A stretch of DNA of 64,000 nt from Citrifermentans bemidjiense Bem (GCF_000020725.1 NC_011146.1:3223501-3287500), one strand, 5' to 3'. Counted from the first letter of the stretch, positions 50,959-60,411 are shown. Translations and numbers: made by a program. The notes: generated from the sequence alone by a model not told the origin.

Positions 50959-52599
50959 CTAGCCGAGGGTGAAGTAGAAGGTCGCCCCTTTGCCGGGTTC
51001 GCTCTCGGCCCAGATCTGGCCGCCGTGCCGCTGAATGATGCGCTGCACGCTGGCGAGGCCGATGCCGGTCCCTTCGAAATCGCGCGCGTCGTGGAGGCGC
51101 TGGAACGGCTTGAACAGCAGATCCCCCAGGGCCATGTCGAAACCTGCCCCGTTGTCCCGGACGAAGTAGGCGGTCTTCCCCTGGTGGTCGATGGTGCCGA
51201 AAGCGATCTCGCTTAACTCCTTTTTGGCGGAGTACTTCCAGGCATTCCCCAAAAGGTTGTCCAGGACCACGCGCAAAAGATGTGCATCGGCGACACCGCG
51301 CACGCCCGGCTGGACAAGGAGGGAGACGTTGCGCTGAGGCTCGGCGCGTTTGAGTTCGGCGTAAAGTTCCTCCACCAGACCGGTTATCTCCACCTCTTCC
51401 CGGACCGATTCACCTACGCTTCGGCGCGAGAAGTTGATCAGCGTGTCTATCAGGTGGTTCATCCTGATGCTGCCGTTGAGGATCTCCCGTACGTATTCCC
51501 TGCACTGCGGGTCCATGCCGGGACCGTAAAGCTCGAGCAGCACCTGGCTGAAGCCGTTGATGGCGGTGAGAGGCCTTCTGAGGTCGTGGGAAACGGTGTA
51601 GCTGAACGCCTCCAGTTCCTCGTTGGCAAGCTCCATCTCGCAGGCGCGCGCCGAAAGATGCGTGTGCAGCACCTCGATCTCCTCGGCAGCCTGTTTGCGC
51701 TTGGTGATGTCGGAGACCATGGCGAACGCCCCGGTGAAGTCGCCGCTTGGGCCTTTTACCGGGATGGCGGAAACGCTGGCCCACATCCTGGAGCCGCCGT
51801 TGCGCAGCAAGATCGTCTCGTAATGCTCGGACAGCCCCTTTTCCCGGCTCTTCATTTTAGCGGCTATCTCGTCGTGCAGGCAGCCGTCGACGAACTCAAG
51901 GAAAAGACGCCCGACGACGTCGCCGACCTCCAGGCCCAGCATCTCGGCGAACTGACGGTTGGCGTAGCTTACGCGCCCTTCGGCATCGACGGCTAGTATC
52001 CCCTCCTGGGAGGTCTCCACTATCATGCGGTAGCGCTCTTCGCTCTCCTTCAGAGCCTTTTCCGCAGCCTTCCATTCGGTCACGTCGGTCATGACGGCAA
52101 AGGAGCGCAGCAGTTCCCCCTGGGGTCCCCGCTCCCCCGAGGCGACAAGGAGCACGTCCAGGAGCTCCCCGCTCTTTTTCACCATCTGATAATGGACGTT
52201 GCGGCAAAAACCGGTGCGGAAGAACTCGGGCAGGACGACCTCTTCGGCATAGCGGCGCGATTCCTCGGTGAGAAAATCGGTCGACTTGCGCCCGATCACC
52301 TCCTCCCGCTGGTAGCCCAGCACCTCGACCCAGTAGTTGCTGACTCCCAGGAGCAGCCCGTTGCGGTCGATGGAGTGCAGCATGACCGGAGTGTCGTTGT
52401 AGAGGGAGCGATACCCCTCCTCGTCGGAACGCTGGGATTCGATGACGCGGCGCAACTGCGCATTCTCGGCCTCGACCCGCGCCAGCCTGCGCTGCAGATC
52501 CTGCAGTAACAAGGCCCCCTTTGGGTCCGGCAGGGAGATGTCGAGTGGAGCCTTCGGTAATTTCTCCCGCCGCTCCGGCGTCAGGTCGTCTTGCATCAC
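50959..52599 (-). CDS. PAS-PAS sensor histidine kinase
   Basis: 546 residues with no membrane span. A coiled coil (about 30-60) comes first, then PAS 1 (about 63-180), PAS 2 (about 190-310: ILAVDAEGRVSYANRQFAEM), a HisKA helix with His338 in SYTVSHDLRRPLTAINGF and an ATPase domain (VVLDNLLGNAWKYS, VRDNGAGFDM, FEGTGIGLASVQRI). The DLRRPL form of the H-box is typical of phytochrome-type kinases. No response regulator is adjacent. The signal is unknown. The gene is convergent with merR. Confidence 0.9.
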   Translation of the reverse strand: MMQDDLTPERREKLPKAPLDISLPDPKGALLLQDLQRRLARVEAENAQLRRVIESQRSDEEGYRSLYNDTPVMLHSIDRNGLLLGVSNYWVEVLGYQREEVIGRKSTDFLTEESRRYAEEVVLPEFFRTGFCRNVHYQMVKKSGELLDVLLVASGERGPQGELLRSFAVMTDVTEWKAAEKALKESEERYRMIVETSQEGILAVDAEGRVSYANRQFAEMLGLEVGDVVGRLFLEFVDGCLHDEIAAKMKSREKGLSEHYETILLRNGGSRMWASVSAIPVKGPSGDFTGAFAMVSDITKRKQAAEEIEVLHTHLSARACEMELANEELEAFSYTVSHDLRRPLTAINGFSQVLLELYGPGMDPQCREYVREILNGSIRMNHLIDTLINFSRRSVGESVREEVEITGLVEELYAELKRAEPQRNVSLLVQPGVRGVADAHLLRVVLDNLLGNAWKYSAKKELSEIAFGTIDHQGKTAYFVRDNGAGFDMALGDLLFKPFQRLHDARDFEGTGIGLASVQRIIQRHGGQIWAESEPGKGATFYFTLG

Positions 52600-52635
52600 T
52601 TTGCTCCAGCTTTCGTGGCACGATGAGTGAGTTTT

Positions 52636-52664
52636 TGTTTACGCCTTGCAGCTGAAAGTGTCAA
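52636..52664 (-). promoter_or_regulatory. promoter of the PAS kinase gene
   Basis: Minus strand TTGACA (52659-52664), 17-base spacer, TAAACA (52636-52641), 37 bases before the start codon. Confidence 0.6.
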
Positions 52665-52701
52665 CTAGAATCACGGCGTCCGGCGCCTGGAAGCCAGCAA
52701 T

Positions 52702-52715
52702 GTCAACCGGTTGAC
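52702..52715. promoter_or_regulatory. 14-base perfect palindrome in divergent intergenic region
   Basis: GTCAACCGGTTGAC lies between the kinase and thioesterase genes and could be a binding site for a dimeric regulator. No partner protein can be named. Confidence 0.4.
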
Positions 52716-52828
52716 CGGGAACCAGGGGCCATCCGGCCCGGGCCGCGTCCCCCCTTTATTTCCCGGGCGAAATCTGATAAGGTACCGCCACGTTAATGTA
52801 TACAAAAACATCCTAAGGAGAAATCGCA

Positions 52829-53326
52829 GTGCCTACTTCGACTGTACTGAAAGCTTGTGACGAGATGCAACCGGAAATAGATTTAAGCGGCGAGGCCGGT
52901 TGGACCCCTTTCGACGCACCCGCACTGGTGGGGGATTCGCTCCGCTTTGTCTCCGGCGACAGAAGCGGAGACCGCTTCCGGGCCCGCTACTACCGCGACG
53001 CCGACAATCATCTCCACGCCAGGTTCTGGCTTGGCCCCGAAGCCGAAGGCCCCCCGGGGCATGCACACGGCGGCGCAGTCGCAGCGATCATGGACGAGGC
53101 GCTCGGGTTGGCGGGATGGGCCGAGGGGTACTCCATCGTAGTGGGAAACCTGAACGTCAGCTTCCGTAACATGCTCCCCTTGGGGAGGGTGATCACCGTG
53201 GAAAGCAGGGTCGTCTCCGTCGAAGGGCGCAAGATCATGGTGCACGGCCGCATCTTCTGCGGCGACACGACCTATGCCGAGGCGCAATGCCTCTGCATCA
53301 CCATCCCCGGCATCCCAGGCAAATAA
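52829..53326 (+). CDS. PaaI-type hotdog-fold thioesterase
   Basis: 165 residues with one hotdog domain. GHAHGGAVAAIMDEALGLAG carries the helix and the Asp/Glu used for thioester hydrolysis in PaaI proteins, and NLNVSFRNMLPLGRVITVES is the central strand pair. It probably cleaves an acyl-CoA; the substrate is unknown. The start is GTG with AAGGAG nine bases upstream. Single gene followed by a terminator. Confidence 0.82.
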   Translation: MPTSTVLKACDEMQPEIDLSGEAGWTPFDAPALVGDSLRFVSGDRSGDRFRARYYRDADNHLHARFWLGPEAEGPPGHAHGGAVAAIMDEALGLAGWAEGYSIVVGNLNVSFRNMLPLGRVITVESRVVSVEGRKIMVHGRIFCGDTTYAEAQCLCITIPGIPGK

Positions 53327-53334
53327 ATCTCCGT

Positions 53335-53369
53335 ACCTGCGGTGGCGCGAGCCGTCACCGCAGGTTTTG
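53335..53369 (+). terminator. intrinsic terminator after the thioesterase gene
   Basis: ACCTGCGGTG (53335-53344) pairs perfectly with CACCGCAGGT (53356-53365), an 11-base loop, then TTTTGCTTTG. Confidence 0.85.
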
Positions 53370-53495
53370 CTTTGTACTTCCCTCAACTGAACAACCTTTT
53401 CCTCACCGACAATCTTTCAGATCTGCACCATGCTGACATAGCAGCACCTCGCCCTATTACCACACCTTTTTGTAAAGTAATTTTTCTTTTTCCCA

Positions 53496-53522
53496 TAAAG
53501 TTTACCCCTCCGGCACCGATAA
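53496..53522 (+). promoter_or_regulatory. sigma-28 (FliA) promoter of the large chemoreceptor gene
   Basis: TAAAGTTT (53496-53503), exactly 11 bases, ACCGATAA (53515-53522). The known sigma-28 consensus is TAAAGTTT-N11-GCCGATAA, so 15 of 16 positions match. The chemoreceptor start is at 53582. Confidence 0.85.
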
Positions 53523-53581
53523 TTTGACTAACAAGCGCAACGCCCTCGTCTACCATCAAATCTCAGCACCGGAGACCCTAA

Positions 53582-56500
53582 ATGAAGATGAAAAAGTTTA
53601 AAGACTGGAAGATCGGAACTAAGGTAATGAGCATCTCCGTAGCGATGATCGTCATGATCACTGCCATAAACTTCCTCTATCTGATGCCGGTACTGCAAAA
53701 AGAGATATTGGAAGAAAGAGAGGCTACCATCAGGTCGGTGGTGGATCTCCCCTACGAGTTGATCGCCGAATACCAACAAAGATTCGAAAAAGGGGAGTTC
53801 ACCCTTGAGGAAGCGCAAAAACGCGCCAAGGATCGCATCAGGGTCATGCGTTACGACCAGAAAGAGTACTTCTGGATCACCACGGTGGATGCCGGAATGC
53901 TCTTGCACCCCCTCAAGCCCGAACTGGAAGGGAAGGATCAAAGCGGGGTCAAGGATCCCCAAGGCAAGGCCATTTTCGTCGAAATGGCCAACGTCGCCAA
54001 GGCCCAAGGATCCGGGCTGGTCAGCTACATGTGGCCCAAGCCGGGCGAAACGGCCTCCACGGAGAAGATCGCCTACGTCAAACTCTACAAGCCATGGGGT
54101 TGGGTGGTCGGAAGCGGCCTGTACGTAGACGACATGAATGCGGTGATAGCCGTCATGCGCTGGAAGCTCGCGGCCATGACGCTCGTTTTCGCCCTCGTGG
54201 CGCTCGCCCTCGGCTACCTTATTTCCTCCCGCATCAGCAAGAACATCGGCCAGGTGATCCATGCGGCCGATGCGCTTGCCCTTGGCGACGTCAAGGTCGA
54301 GATAAAGGCCGACTGCGAGGATGAAACCGGGATGCTCGCCGAAGCCTTCGGCAAGATGATCGGCAACGTCGCCGAAGCGGCCAAGGCTGCGGAGCGAATA
54401 GCCAACGGCGACGTCGGCTTCGAACTTGCGGTGAAGTCGGACCAGGACGTCCTCTCCAAAAACCTGAACATCACCATTGCCGCGGTAAAAGCGATGGCCA
54501 AGGACGCAGACCTCTTGGCCAAGGCCGCAGTCGAGGGAAAACTTTCCTTGCGCGCCGACGCCTCGCAGCACCATGGCGAATACAAAAAGATCATCGACGG
54601 CTTCAACGCAACCATCAACAGGCTGGTGGGGCTCCTCGACAACATGCCGGCACCGGCCATGATCGTCGATAACGACTTTACCGTCTTATACATGAACCAG
54701 ATCGCGGCGCAGGTGGGAGGGAAAATACCGGCGCAGGTTGTGGGGACGAAATGCCACGACCACTTCAAGACCTCCGACTGCAAGACCGGCAACTGCGCCT
54801 GCGGCAAGGCCATGCAAAGCGGGGCCGTGGCCAACAGCGAGACCGATGCGCATCCGGCTGCGGGCGTCGACCTCGAGATCGCCTATTCTGGCACTCCGCT
54901 TCGCGACGATGCGGGGCGGGTCGTCGGCGCCTTCGAGGTGGTTTCAGACCAGACGGCGATCAAGAACGCGGCACGACTGGCGAAGAAGATCAGCGACTAC
55001 CAGGACAACGAAACGAATAAACTGGTCCACGGGCTTGAGAAGCTGGCCAAGGGGGACATGGAGTTCGAAATCAGGACGGAGGCAGCGGACCAGGACACCA
55101 AGGAAGCCAGGGAGATCTTCGAGTCGCTCGCCGGCGCCGTCAACAGCTGCGCGGGCGTCATCAGGACCCTCAATTCGGACGCAGGAACGCTGGCGCAGGC
55201 AGCCAAGGAGGGACGCATCACCGCCCGCGCCGACGCAGACAAGCACCAGGGTGCCTACAAGCAAATCGTACAGGGCGTGAACGACAGCATGGCCACCATG
55301 GTGGGCTTCCTGGACAACATACCCAGCCCCGCGATGATTATCGACCCGGATTACAACGTACTGTACATGAATCCTTTGGGTGCCAAGGTCGGCGGCAAAA
55401 CGCAGGCACAGGTCCATGGCACCAAGTGTTACGACCATTTCAAAACCAGCGACTGCAAAACGGCCAACTGCGCCTGCGCCCAGGCGATCGCCGGAGGGCA
55501 CGAGGCGACCAGGGAAACGGACGCACACCCGGGCGGGCTCGACCTGGACATCTCCTACACCGGCGTCCCGATCAAAGACGCTGCCGGAAAGGTAGTCGGG
55601 GTATTCGAAGTGGTGACCGACCTCACCTCGGTCAAACAGGCGGCCCGACAGGCGCAGAAAATCTCGGATTACCAGAACAACGAAACAAGGAAACTGGTCG
55701 AAGGCCTGGACAAGGTCGCCAAAGGGGACGTCACGATAACGCTTGAAACGGAACCTGCCGACGCCGACACGAACGAGGCCAAACGCACTTTCGACACCAT
55801 CGCCGCCGCCGTGAACAGCTCGGTCGAGGCGACAAGGCATATCGCCGAGGCTGCCAAGCTGATCGCTGGAGGAGATCTCACCGTCGAGATAAAAGAGCGC
55901 TCCCCCGAGGACAGACTGATGATGGCCCTGAAAGCGATGGTGCAGAAGTTAAGCGAGGTGGTGACGGATGTGAAAGGAGCAGCCGACAACGTCGCTGCGG
56001 GAAGCCAGGAACTCTCCTCGAGTTCGGAGATGATGTCGCAAGGTGCGAGCGAGCAGGCTGCCGCCGCGGAAGAGGTATCTTCCTCGATGGAAGAGATGTC
56101 CTCCAATATCAGGCAAAACGCCGACAACGCCCTTCAGACCGAAAAAATCGCCTCCAAATCCGCCAAGGATGCCGAAGAAGGGGGCAAGGCGGTCGACCAC
56201 ACCGTCAACGCCATGAAGGAGATCGCCGGGAAGATCTCCATCATCGAGGAAATCGCACGGCAGACCAACCTCCTCGCCCTGAACGCGGCCATCGAGGCGG
56301 CGCGCGCCGGCGAGCACGGCAAGGGGTTCGCGGTCGTGGCATCGGAAGTGCGCAAACTGGCCGAGCGAAGCCAGAGGGCTGCGGCGGAAATCTCCGGGCT
56401 CTCCGCAAGCAGCGTGGAGATCGCGGAGAAGGCCGGTCAGATGCTGAATCAGATGGTCCCCGACATCAAGAAGACGGCGGAACTGGTGATGGAAATCAGC

Positions 56501-56851
56501 GCCGCCTGCCGCGAGCAGGACACCGGCGCAGAGCAGATCAACAAGGCCATCCAGCAACTCGACCAAGTCATTCAGCAAAACGCCTCGGCATCGGAGGAGA
56601 TGTCCTCCACCGCGGAAGAGCTTTCCACCCAGGCGGAACAACTCCAGGAAGCGATCGGTTATTTCAAGGTGACGGGAATGCGGGAAACGGCGAAAAGGCA
56701 AGCGGAGATGCCTTTGCGGCAGGCCGCAGCCAAACCGGCCAAGAAGAAGCTGAGCCAGGCAGGAACCCCGCCCGCAGAGAAGCGCAAGATAGCAGCAGGT
56801 GGACTGTCGCTGGAGTTGGATCAGGAAGATGGCGAATTCGAACGTTTCTAG
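53582..56851 (+). CDS. methyl-accepting chemotaxis protein with duplicated cysteine-cluster PAS module
   Basis: 1089 residues. A first membrane span (about 15-34) is followed by a periplasmic single-Cache domain (about 36-190, with [20 protein letters not shown] and [14 protein letters not shown]), a second span (about 200-218) and HAMP segments. Two near-identical PAS-like modules each carry Cys-x8-Cys-x4-Cys-x-Cys (C391, C400, C405, C407 and C616, C625, C630, C632), 225 residues apart. The methyl-accepting signalling domain ends with hairpin tip [20 protein letters not shown]. The C-terminus EFERF recalls CheR-docking tails. It senses a small molecule outside and possibly redox or metal state inside. 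Sigma-28 promoter upstream. Confidence 0.93.
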   Translation: MKMKKFKDWKIGTKVMSISVAMIVMITAINFLYLMPVLQKEILEEREATIRSVVDLPYELIAEYQQRFEKGEFTLEEAQKRAKDRIRVMRYDQKEYFWITTVDAGMLLHPLKPELEGKDQSGVKDPQGKAIFVEMANVAKAQGSGLVSYMWPKPGETASTEKIAYVKLYKPWGWVVGSGLYVDDMNAVIAVMRWKLAAMTLVFALVALALGYLISSRISKNIGQVIHAADALALGDVKVEIKADCEDETGMLAEAFGKMIGNVAEAAKAAERIANGDVGFELAVKSDQDVLSKNLNITIAAVKAMAKDADLLAKAAVEGKLSLRADASQHHGEYKKIIDGFNATINRLVGLLDNMPAPAMIVDNDFTVLYMNQIAAQVGGKIPAQVVGTKCHDHFKTSDCKTGNCACGKAMQSGAVANSETDAHPAAGVDLEIAYSGTPLRDDAGRVVGAFEVVSDQTAIKNAARLAKKISDYQDNETNKLVHGLEKLAKGDMEFEIRTEAADQDTKEAREIFESLAGAVNSCAGVIRTLNSDAGTLAQAAKEGRITARADADKHQGAYKQIVQGVNDSMATMVGFLDNIPSPAMIIDPDYNVLYMNPLGAKVGGKTQAQVHGTKCYDHFKTSDCKTANCACAQAIAGGHEATRETDAHPGGLDLDISYTGVPIKDAAGKVVGVFEVVTDLTSVKQAARQAQKISDYQNNETRKLVEGLDKVAKGDVTITLETEPADADTNEAKRTFDTIAAAVNSSVEATRHIAEAAKLIAGGDLTVEIKERSPEDRLMMALKAMVQKLSEVVTDVKGAADNVAAGSQELSSSSEMMSQGASEQAAAAEEVSSSMEEMSSNIRQNADNALQTEKIASKSAKDAEEGGKAVDHTVNAMKEIAGKISIIEEIARQTNLLALNAAIEAARAGEHGKGFAVVASEVRKLAERSQRAAAEISGLSASSVEIAEKAGQMLNQMVPDIKKTAELVMEISAACREQDTGAEQINKAIQQLDQVIQQNASASEEMSSTAEELSTQAEQLQEAIGYFKVTGMRETAKRQAEMPLRQAAAKPAKKKLSQAGTPPAEKRKIAAGGLSLELDQEDGEFERF

Positions 56852-56883
56852 AAGACCATTTTCTTAGGAATTAGTCGTAGACT

Positions 56884-56924
56884 GCGGCACCCTATTGTAT
56901 TTGATATGGTGCCGCCGTTTTTTT
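56884..56924 (+). terminator. intrinsic terminator after the chemoreceptor gene
   Basis: GCGGCACC (56884-56891) pairs with GGTGCCGC (56908-56915), followed by C, G and a run of seven or more T. Confidence 0.85.
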
Positions 56925-56936
56925 GAAAGTTTTTTC

Positions 56937-56963
56937 TTAAGTAACCCAAGAACAGGCCGATAA
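56937..56963 (+). promoter_or_regulatory. probable sigma-28 (FliA) promoter of the small exported protein
   Basis: GCCGATAA (56956-56963) is a perfect sigma-28 -10 element. Eleven bases upstream lies TTAAGTAA (56937-56944), 5 of 8 matches to TAAAGTTT. Confidence 0.6.
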
Positions 56964-56982
56964 CACAGTAAAACTTGCAGCG

Positions 56983-57014
56983 AACCCCTGTGAATAAGCA
57001 TAATGGGGTTTTTT
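56983..57014 (+). terminator. hairpin plus T-run in the leader of the small exported protein
   Basis: AACCCC (56983-56988) pairs with GGGGTT (57005-57010), then TTTT. It starts about a dozen bases after the predicted transcription start and before the gene at 57050, so it could attenuate transcription or end a very short RNA. Confidence 0.5.
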
Positions 57015-57049
57015 GAAGGCCGCCAGGTGCTGGTCGTGAAAGGATGAAA

Positions 57050-57346
57050 ATGGAAAAAGCGCCGTTTATTTTGGTACTGTTCGTCTCAATAATTGGACTG
57101 CTCGCTGCCAATCCAGGTTTCAGGGACATCGCCGAGCACGATAAATGCGAGATATCCAGCTATGACTACGCGAAACTGCATGCAGCTATGGAGCATGACG
57201 CAGAGATAGCCGCCCTGGCAAGACGGGAGCTGACGCAGGATCATGTCACTATCGCCCAGTACAACAGGGTCATGCGGAAAATAGATAGCATTAAGCTAAA
57301 GCAAGCGCACCAGGTTGCCGCTGTGCAGCAGGCGAGCCTGAGATAG
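57050..57346 (+). CDS. small exported or membrane-anchored protein, unknown function
   Basis: 98 residues. A hydrophobic N-terminus (APFILVLFVSIIGLLAANPG, about 4-23) could be a signal peptide or anchor. The rest is predicted helical and charged, with one Cys in HDKCEISSYDY and repeated Ala/Glu/Gln helices. ATG at 57050 lies six bases from AAAGG; ATG at 57044 is too close. No family recognised. A sigma-28-like promoter precedes it and chemotaxis genes surround it, so a role in motility or chemotaxis is possible. Confidence 0.6.
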   Translation: MEKAPFILVLFVSIIGLLAANPGFRDIAEHDKCEISSYDYAKLHAAMEHDAEIAALARRELTQDHVTIAQYNRVMRKIDSIKLKQAHQVAAVQQASLR

Positions 57347-57360
57347 ACCGATTTTTTCTA

Positions 57361-57389
57361 TTGAACAATTCTCATAATGTAGTTATTAT
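57361..57389 (+). promoter_or_regulatory. promoter of the SH3b protein gene
   Basis: TTGAAC (57361-57366), 17 bases, TATTAT (57384-57389). It implies a leader of about 135 bases before the start at 57531, in which I recognise no riboswitch. Confidence 0.5.
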
Positions 57390-57530
57390 CTTGACCATTA
57401 AAAAATATTTGTTTCAATAGAGCCACCATCTCCTGCCAGTTTTGGAAAGCGAACTGTCAGGTGCATATGATCGGCAAACGCGATTCAGCATCGACCGAAT
57501 GGCCTGCAATCTAATAGCAAAGGAGAAGTC

Positions 57531-58007
57531 ATGAGAAAAGACATCCGCAGTATCATTCTTGCAGCAGCAGCCGTCGCTGCGTTTGCAGTCCCCGCCGTGG
57601 CTGAGAGCAGCACGGTCTGCACCGTAACTGCACCGGAGATGAGGCTCAGAAAGAGCCCCAGCAAAAAGGCCAAGGTAGTGGCGATCATCAAAAAGGACAC
57701 CAAAGTAACGGCGGAGCAGTGCTCGGGCGGATGGGTCAAAGTCTCCTCGCAAGACGGCAAGCTCAACGGATACATCGGGGGCTGGGCGCTCGCCGCTGCC
57801 CCGACTCAGGTCGCCGAGGCGCCGGCAACGCAAGTAGCCGACACGGCTCCCTCCACTATCGCGGCACAGAAAGAGATCCCCTCCAACGAAAAGCTCGCCA
57901 TGCAGATCACCGAGCTGCGCCTGAACGTGCTCGGCATCGAGCGCGACATGCAGCAGATGCACAAGGAGATCCGCAAAATCAAGTCGACCTTGCGGCACAA
58001 AAAATAA
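57531..58007 (+). CDS. exported SH3b-domain protein with coiled-coil tail
   Basis: 158 residues. A signal peptide (about 1-24, ending AVPAVAES) is followed by a bacterial SH3 domain (about 28-88: VTAPEMRLRKSPSKKAKVVA, GGWVKVSSQDGKLNGYIGGW). An Ala/Pro/Thr-rich linker and a C-terminal coiled coil (ITELRLNVLGIERDMQQMHK, about 122-155) complete it. Such proteins bind peptidoglycan or other envelope partners. AAAGGAGAAG precedes the ATG. Monocistronic with its own promoter and terminator. Confidence 0.82.
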   Translation: MRKDIRSIILAAAAVAAFAVPAVAESSTVCTVTAPEMRLRKSPSKKAKVVAIIKKDTKVTAEQCSGGWVKVSSQDGKLNGYIGGWALAAAPTQVAEAPATQVADTAPSTIAAQKEIPSNEKLAMQITELRLNVLGIERDMQQMHKEIRKIKSTLRHKK

Positions 58008-58029
58008 ACTGGCGGTGCAGGGGCGAGGC

Positions 58030-58083
58030 TCCCTGACCGTTTAACTTAAAGAGGGCGCCCCAGGTCAGGGACGCCCTCTTTTG
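58030..58083 (+). terminator. terminator with overlapping alternative stem
   Basis: GAGGGCG (58051-58057) pairs with CGCCCTC (58072-58078), then TTTTGTTT. In addition TCCCTGACC (58030-58038) pairs perfectly with GGTCAGGGA (58063-58071). The two stems interleave, so they could form a pseudoknot or exclude each other. Confidence 0.7.
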
Positions 58084-58115
58084 TTTGCTGTGGTTTACCG
58101 TCTCAGGTTTCAGGT

Positions 58116-58550
58116 TTATCGGCGTCGCCCCCCCGGTGTGGGAACAGGCGGCAGCAGCAGGAGATAAACCGTGACGACCGCCGCGATGGTAAGGAGCAGC
58201 AACTTTGCCCAGGTGCTCTCGACGAACCATGCCGTCACCGGGAACGAGATCCAGATAGCACAGACAGCGCATGCCTTTGCCTTGCGTGAAATTCCGCCGT
58301 GCACCAGATAGTCCTTCAAGATCGGGCCAAGGTGACGATGTTCGACAAGCCATGTATGAAATTTCTCAGAGCTCCTTGAGAAGCAGAACACAGCCAGCAG
58401 CAGGAAAGGCACGCTCGGTACCAGGGGAAGGAACAAACCGATAACCGCGCAAGCAATGGAAACCCAGCCGACGCCTATGAGTATCAAGCGCAGCACCTCG
58501 TTCTTCACCTGCCTGCCGCCTCGCCTCCCTATGACATAACGCATGCGCAT
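58116..58550 (-). CDS. YbaN/DUF454 inner-membrane protein
   Basis: 144 residues. Family features are GVGWVSIACAVIGLFLPLVP followed by SVPFLLLAVFCFSRSSEKFH, with WLVEHRHLGPILKDY and two further spans near the C-terminus. The function of DUF454 proteins is not settled. AAGGAG lies 4 bases before the ATG at 58550; an ATG two codons later is equally possible. It is convergent with the SH3b gene. Confidence 0.85.
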   Translation of the reverse strand: MRMRYVIGRRGGRQVKNEVLRLILIGVGWVSIACAVIGLFLPLVPSVPFLLLAVFCFSRSSEKFHTWLVEHRHLGPILKDYLVHGGISRKAKACAVCAIWISFPVTAWFVESTWAKLLLLTIAAVVTVYLLLLPPVPTPGGRRR

Positions 58551-58648
58551 TCCTCTCCTTAACTACTTAACATGCCAACCCATTGTAAGCGAGCTGCACC
58601 GGTTTTGACGAGAAAAAAGGGGCGGGACTAAGGCACCGAATGCATCAC

Positions 58649-59449
58649 CTATTGAAGGAGAAGGATCTCCCGTCCGGCAAGACAAAAAACTCCGCGGGCA
58701 TCGTAGTCCCAGCGCTCGACCAGGCAACTGCGCGGCTCATCTTCTTTGCGGTAGCGGATCAGGTTGACCGAGTTGGGAATATCGCCGCGGACCCGGCGGG
58801 AAACGGCGGTCCCGGCAAGGACGGACCAGACCGCGCGGGGAATCCCGTGGACTTCCTTCAGGAGGCGCACATGCGGGAGATGAACGTGTCCCCCGAGGAT
58901 CAAGTCGGCGCCGGCTTCGGCCCAGGCGTGGATGGCGGACTGGTGGTTTCTCAACAGATTTTTCACATCGCTTTGCCGGGTGGCGCGCACGGGCTGGTGC
59001 GCCACTACGACTCGCAGTTGCCGGGGCGAGCCCGCCTGGAGACGGCGGCTCACCGTCTCGATCTGCCGGGGCGACACTTCACCGTGCTTGTGGCGCGAAG
59101 GGCGCGTCGTGTTGGCCCCCACTACCAGGAGCTCTTGCGACTCGAATACCGGCTCCAGGTTGCGGCCGAAGCTGCGTTGAAAATTGCCGTAGGGTGAGAA
59201 AACCCGCCCTAGGATGTTGAAAAGAGGGAGGTCATGGTTCCCGGGGATCACCAAGAGGTGCGGCACGGGCATACGCTCCAGAAAGTCGACAGCCGCTTTG
59301 AACTGCCAGCCGCGGGCGCGCTGGGTGACGTCCCCTGAGAGCACCAGGAGATCCGGGTGCAGGTCGCCGGCCAATTGCAGCAGCGCCTCGGCCACGGCCG
59401 GAATTTCCGTGCCGAAGTGGGTGTCGGATATATGCAAGATGGCACTCAC
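58649..59449 (-). CDS. calcineurin-type metallophosphoesterase
   Basis: 266 residues with every metal motif of the family: HISDTHFG, LVLSGDVTQRA, VIPGNHDLPL, VVAHQPV and GGHVHLPH. The layout resembles cyclic-nucleotide or nucleotide phosphodiesterases (CpdA-like), but the substrate is open. Its ATG overlaps the stop of the upstream lipid-kinase gene by 4 bases, so the pair is coupled and may act on related membrane phospholipid metabolites. Confidence 0.88.
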   Translation of the reverse strand: MSAILHISDTHFGTEIPAVAEALLQLAGDLHPDLLVLSGDVTQRARGWQFKAAVDFLERMPVPHLLVIPGNHDLPLFNILGRVFSPYGNFQRSFGRNLEPVFESQELLVVGANTTRPSRHKHGEVSPRQIETVSRRLQAGSPRQLRVVVAHQPVRATRQSDVKNLLRNHQSAIHAWAEAGADLILGGHVHLPHVRLLKEVHGIPRAVWSVLAGTAVSRRVRGDIPNSVNLIRYRKEDEPRSCLVERWDYDARGVFCLAGREILLLQ

Positions 59450-60411
59450 CCCCCCTCTCCCCCCACCGTTTTGGAACGGGGGACGACGAGCAGCAGCGAG
59501 TCGGGTGCTGCCTGGAACACCAGCGGAGGAACCATCCAGGTAACCTCGCCGTCCGTTGCCACCTTGATGCGCCTGCCGCCGTGCAGCGGTTTCACCGAAA
59601 GCCTCTTGAAGGAAAAGGACTCGACGGCATCCGCTTCCCCCAGCTTTCCCAGCACGGCCAGTGCCAGGGCTGAGATCAGTTGTCCCACCCCTTGAGCCTT
59701 CACCGCGATCGCCGCCAGTTCCCCTTGCTGCACGGCGCGCGCCTCAGGCAGCCCCACCTGCCGCAGTTGCAGCAGGTTGTTGTCGACTACCAGGGTGCAG
59801 ATGTGCACCACGTCGCTCCCAGCGCCGTCGTCGAGGGCCAGCACCAGCCGCGGTGGCGGAGCCAGCAAGGTCGCAAGGCCCGACAGCGCAGCAACGAACC
59901 TGCTGCGCCCGAATCTCTGCTTATGAACCTCTCGTTTTTCCAGCAGCTTGGGGTAAAGGCCCAGGCTTGCATTCACCAGGAACGGGCGCTGGTTCACCAG
60001 CCCGACCTGCACCGGCCGCAGCACCCCGTGCAACAGCAAGGAACAGGCCTCTTCGGTATCGAGCGGGATCCCGTGGGCGCGGCTGAAATAGTTGAAGGTA
60101 CCCTGGGGGAGTACGCCGAAGGGAGACCCCGAAGGGAGCACCTCCCGGACCACGGCGTTGATGGTCCCGTCCCCCCCCGCGGCGACGACGGTTCCCTGCT
60201 GCTGCCGTGCGAGCAACACGGCCTCCCGCGCCGCCTCCGGCAGCCGCCTTATGTCGCTTACGCGCCACAGGCGGTAAGGACGCTTCCCCGCGGCAAGGAC
60301 GCTGCGGATGGCATCCTCCCTTTGGACCGCGTCCTTGTCTCCGGAGCCGGCGTTCATGACTATGAAGAAGGGGCTCGGCGCGAGCTGGTTCGTATCGTTT
60401 GACACTGTCAA
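59446..60411 (-). CDS. YegS/diacylglycerol-kinase-like lipid kinase
   Basis: About 321 residues with the DAGK catalytic signature AAGGDGTINAVVREVL, PQGTFNYFSRAHGIP (usually LGTGNDFAR) and a C-terminal DGE strand (KVATDGEVTW). It should phosphorylate a diacylglycerol, phosphatidylglycerol or related lipid using ATP. The ORF begins with TTG at 60459, but AAGGAG lies 6 bases before TTG at 60411, giving MTVSNDTNQLAPSPFF; that start is chosen. A GTG at 60405 is the alternative. Coupled to the phosphoesterase gene. The 278-base region upstream to 60689 shows no gene. Confidence 0.85.
   Translation of the reverse strand: MTVSNDTNQLAPSPFFIVMNAGSGDKDAVQREDAIRSVLAAGKRPYRLWRVSDIRRLPEAAREAVLLARQQQGTVVAAGGDGTINAVVREVLPSGSPFGVLPQGTFNYFSRAHGIPLDTEEACSLLLHGVLRPVQVGLVNQRPFLVNASLGLYPKLLEKREVHKQRFGRSRFVAALSGLATLLAPPPRLVLALDDGAGSDVVHICTLVVDNNLLQLRQVGLPEARAVQQGELAAIAVKAQGVGQLISALALAVLGKLGEADAVESFSFKRLSVKPLHGGRRIKVATDGEVTWMVPPLVFQAAPDSLLLVVPRSKTVGGEGG

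Noticed and set aside
56925-57014. Possible cyclic-di-GMP (GEMM) riboswitch, common in Geobacter
   Set aside because: The conserved GEMM core sequences could not be found in this leader; only a simple terminator-like hairpin is present.
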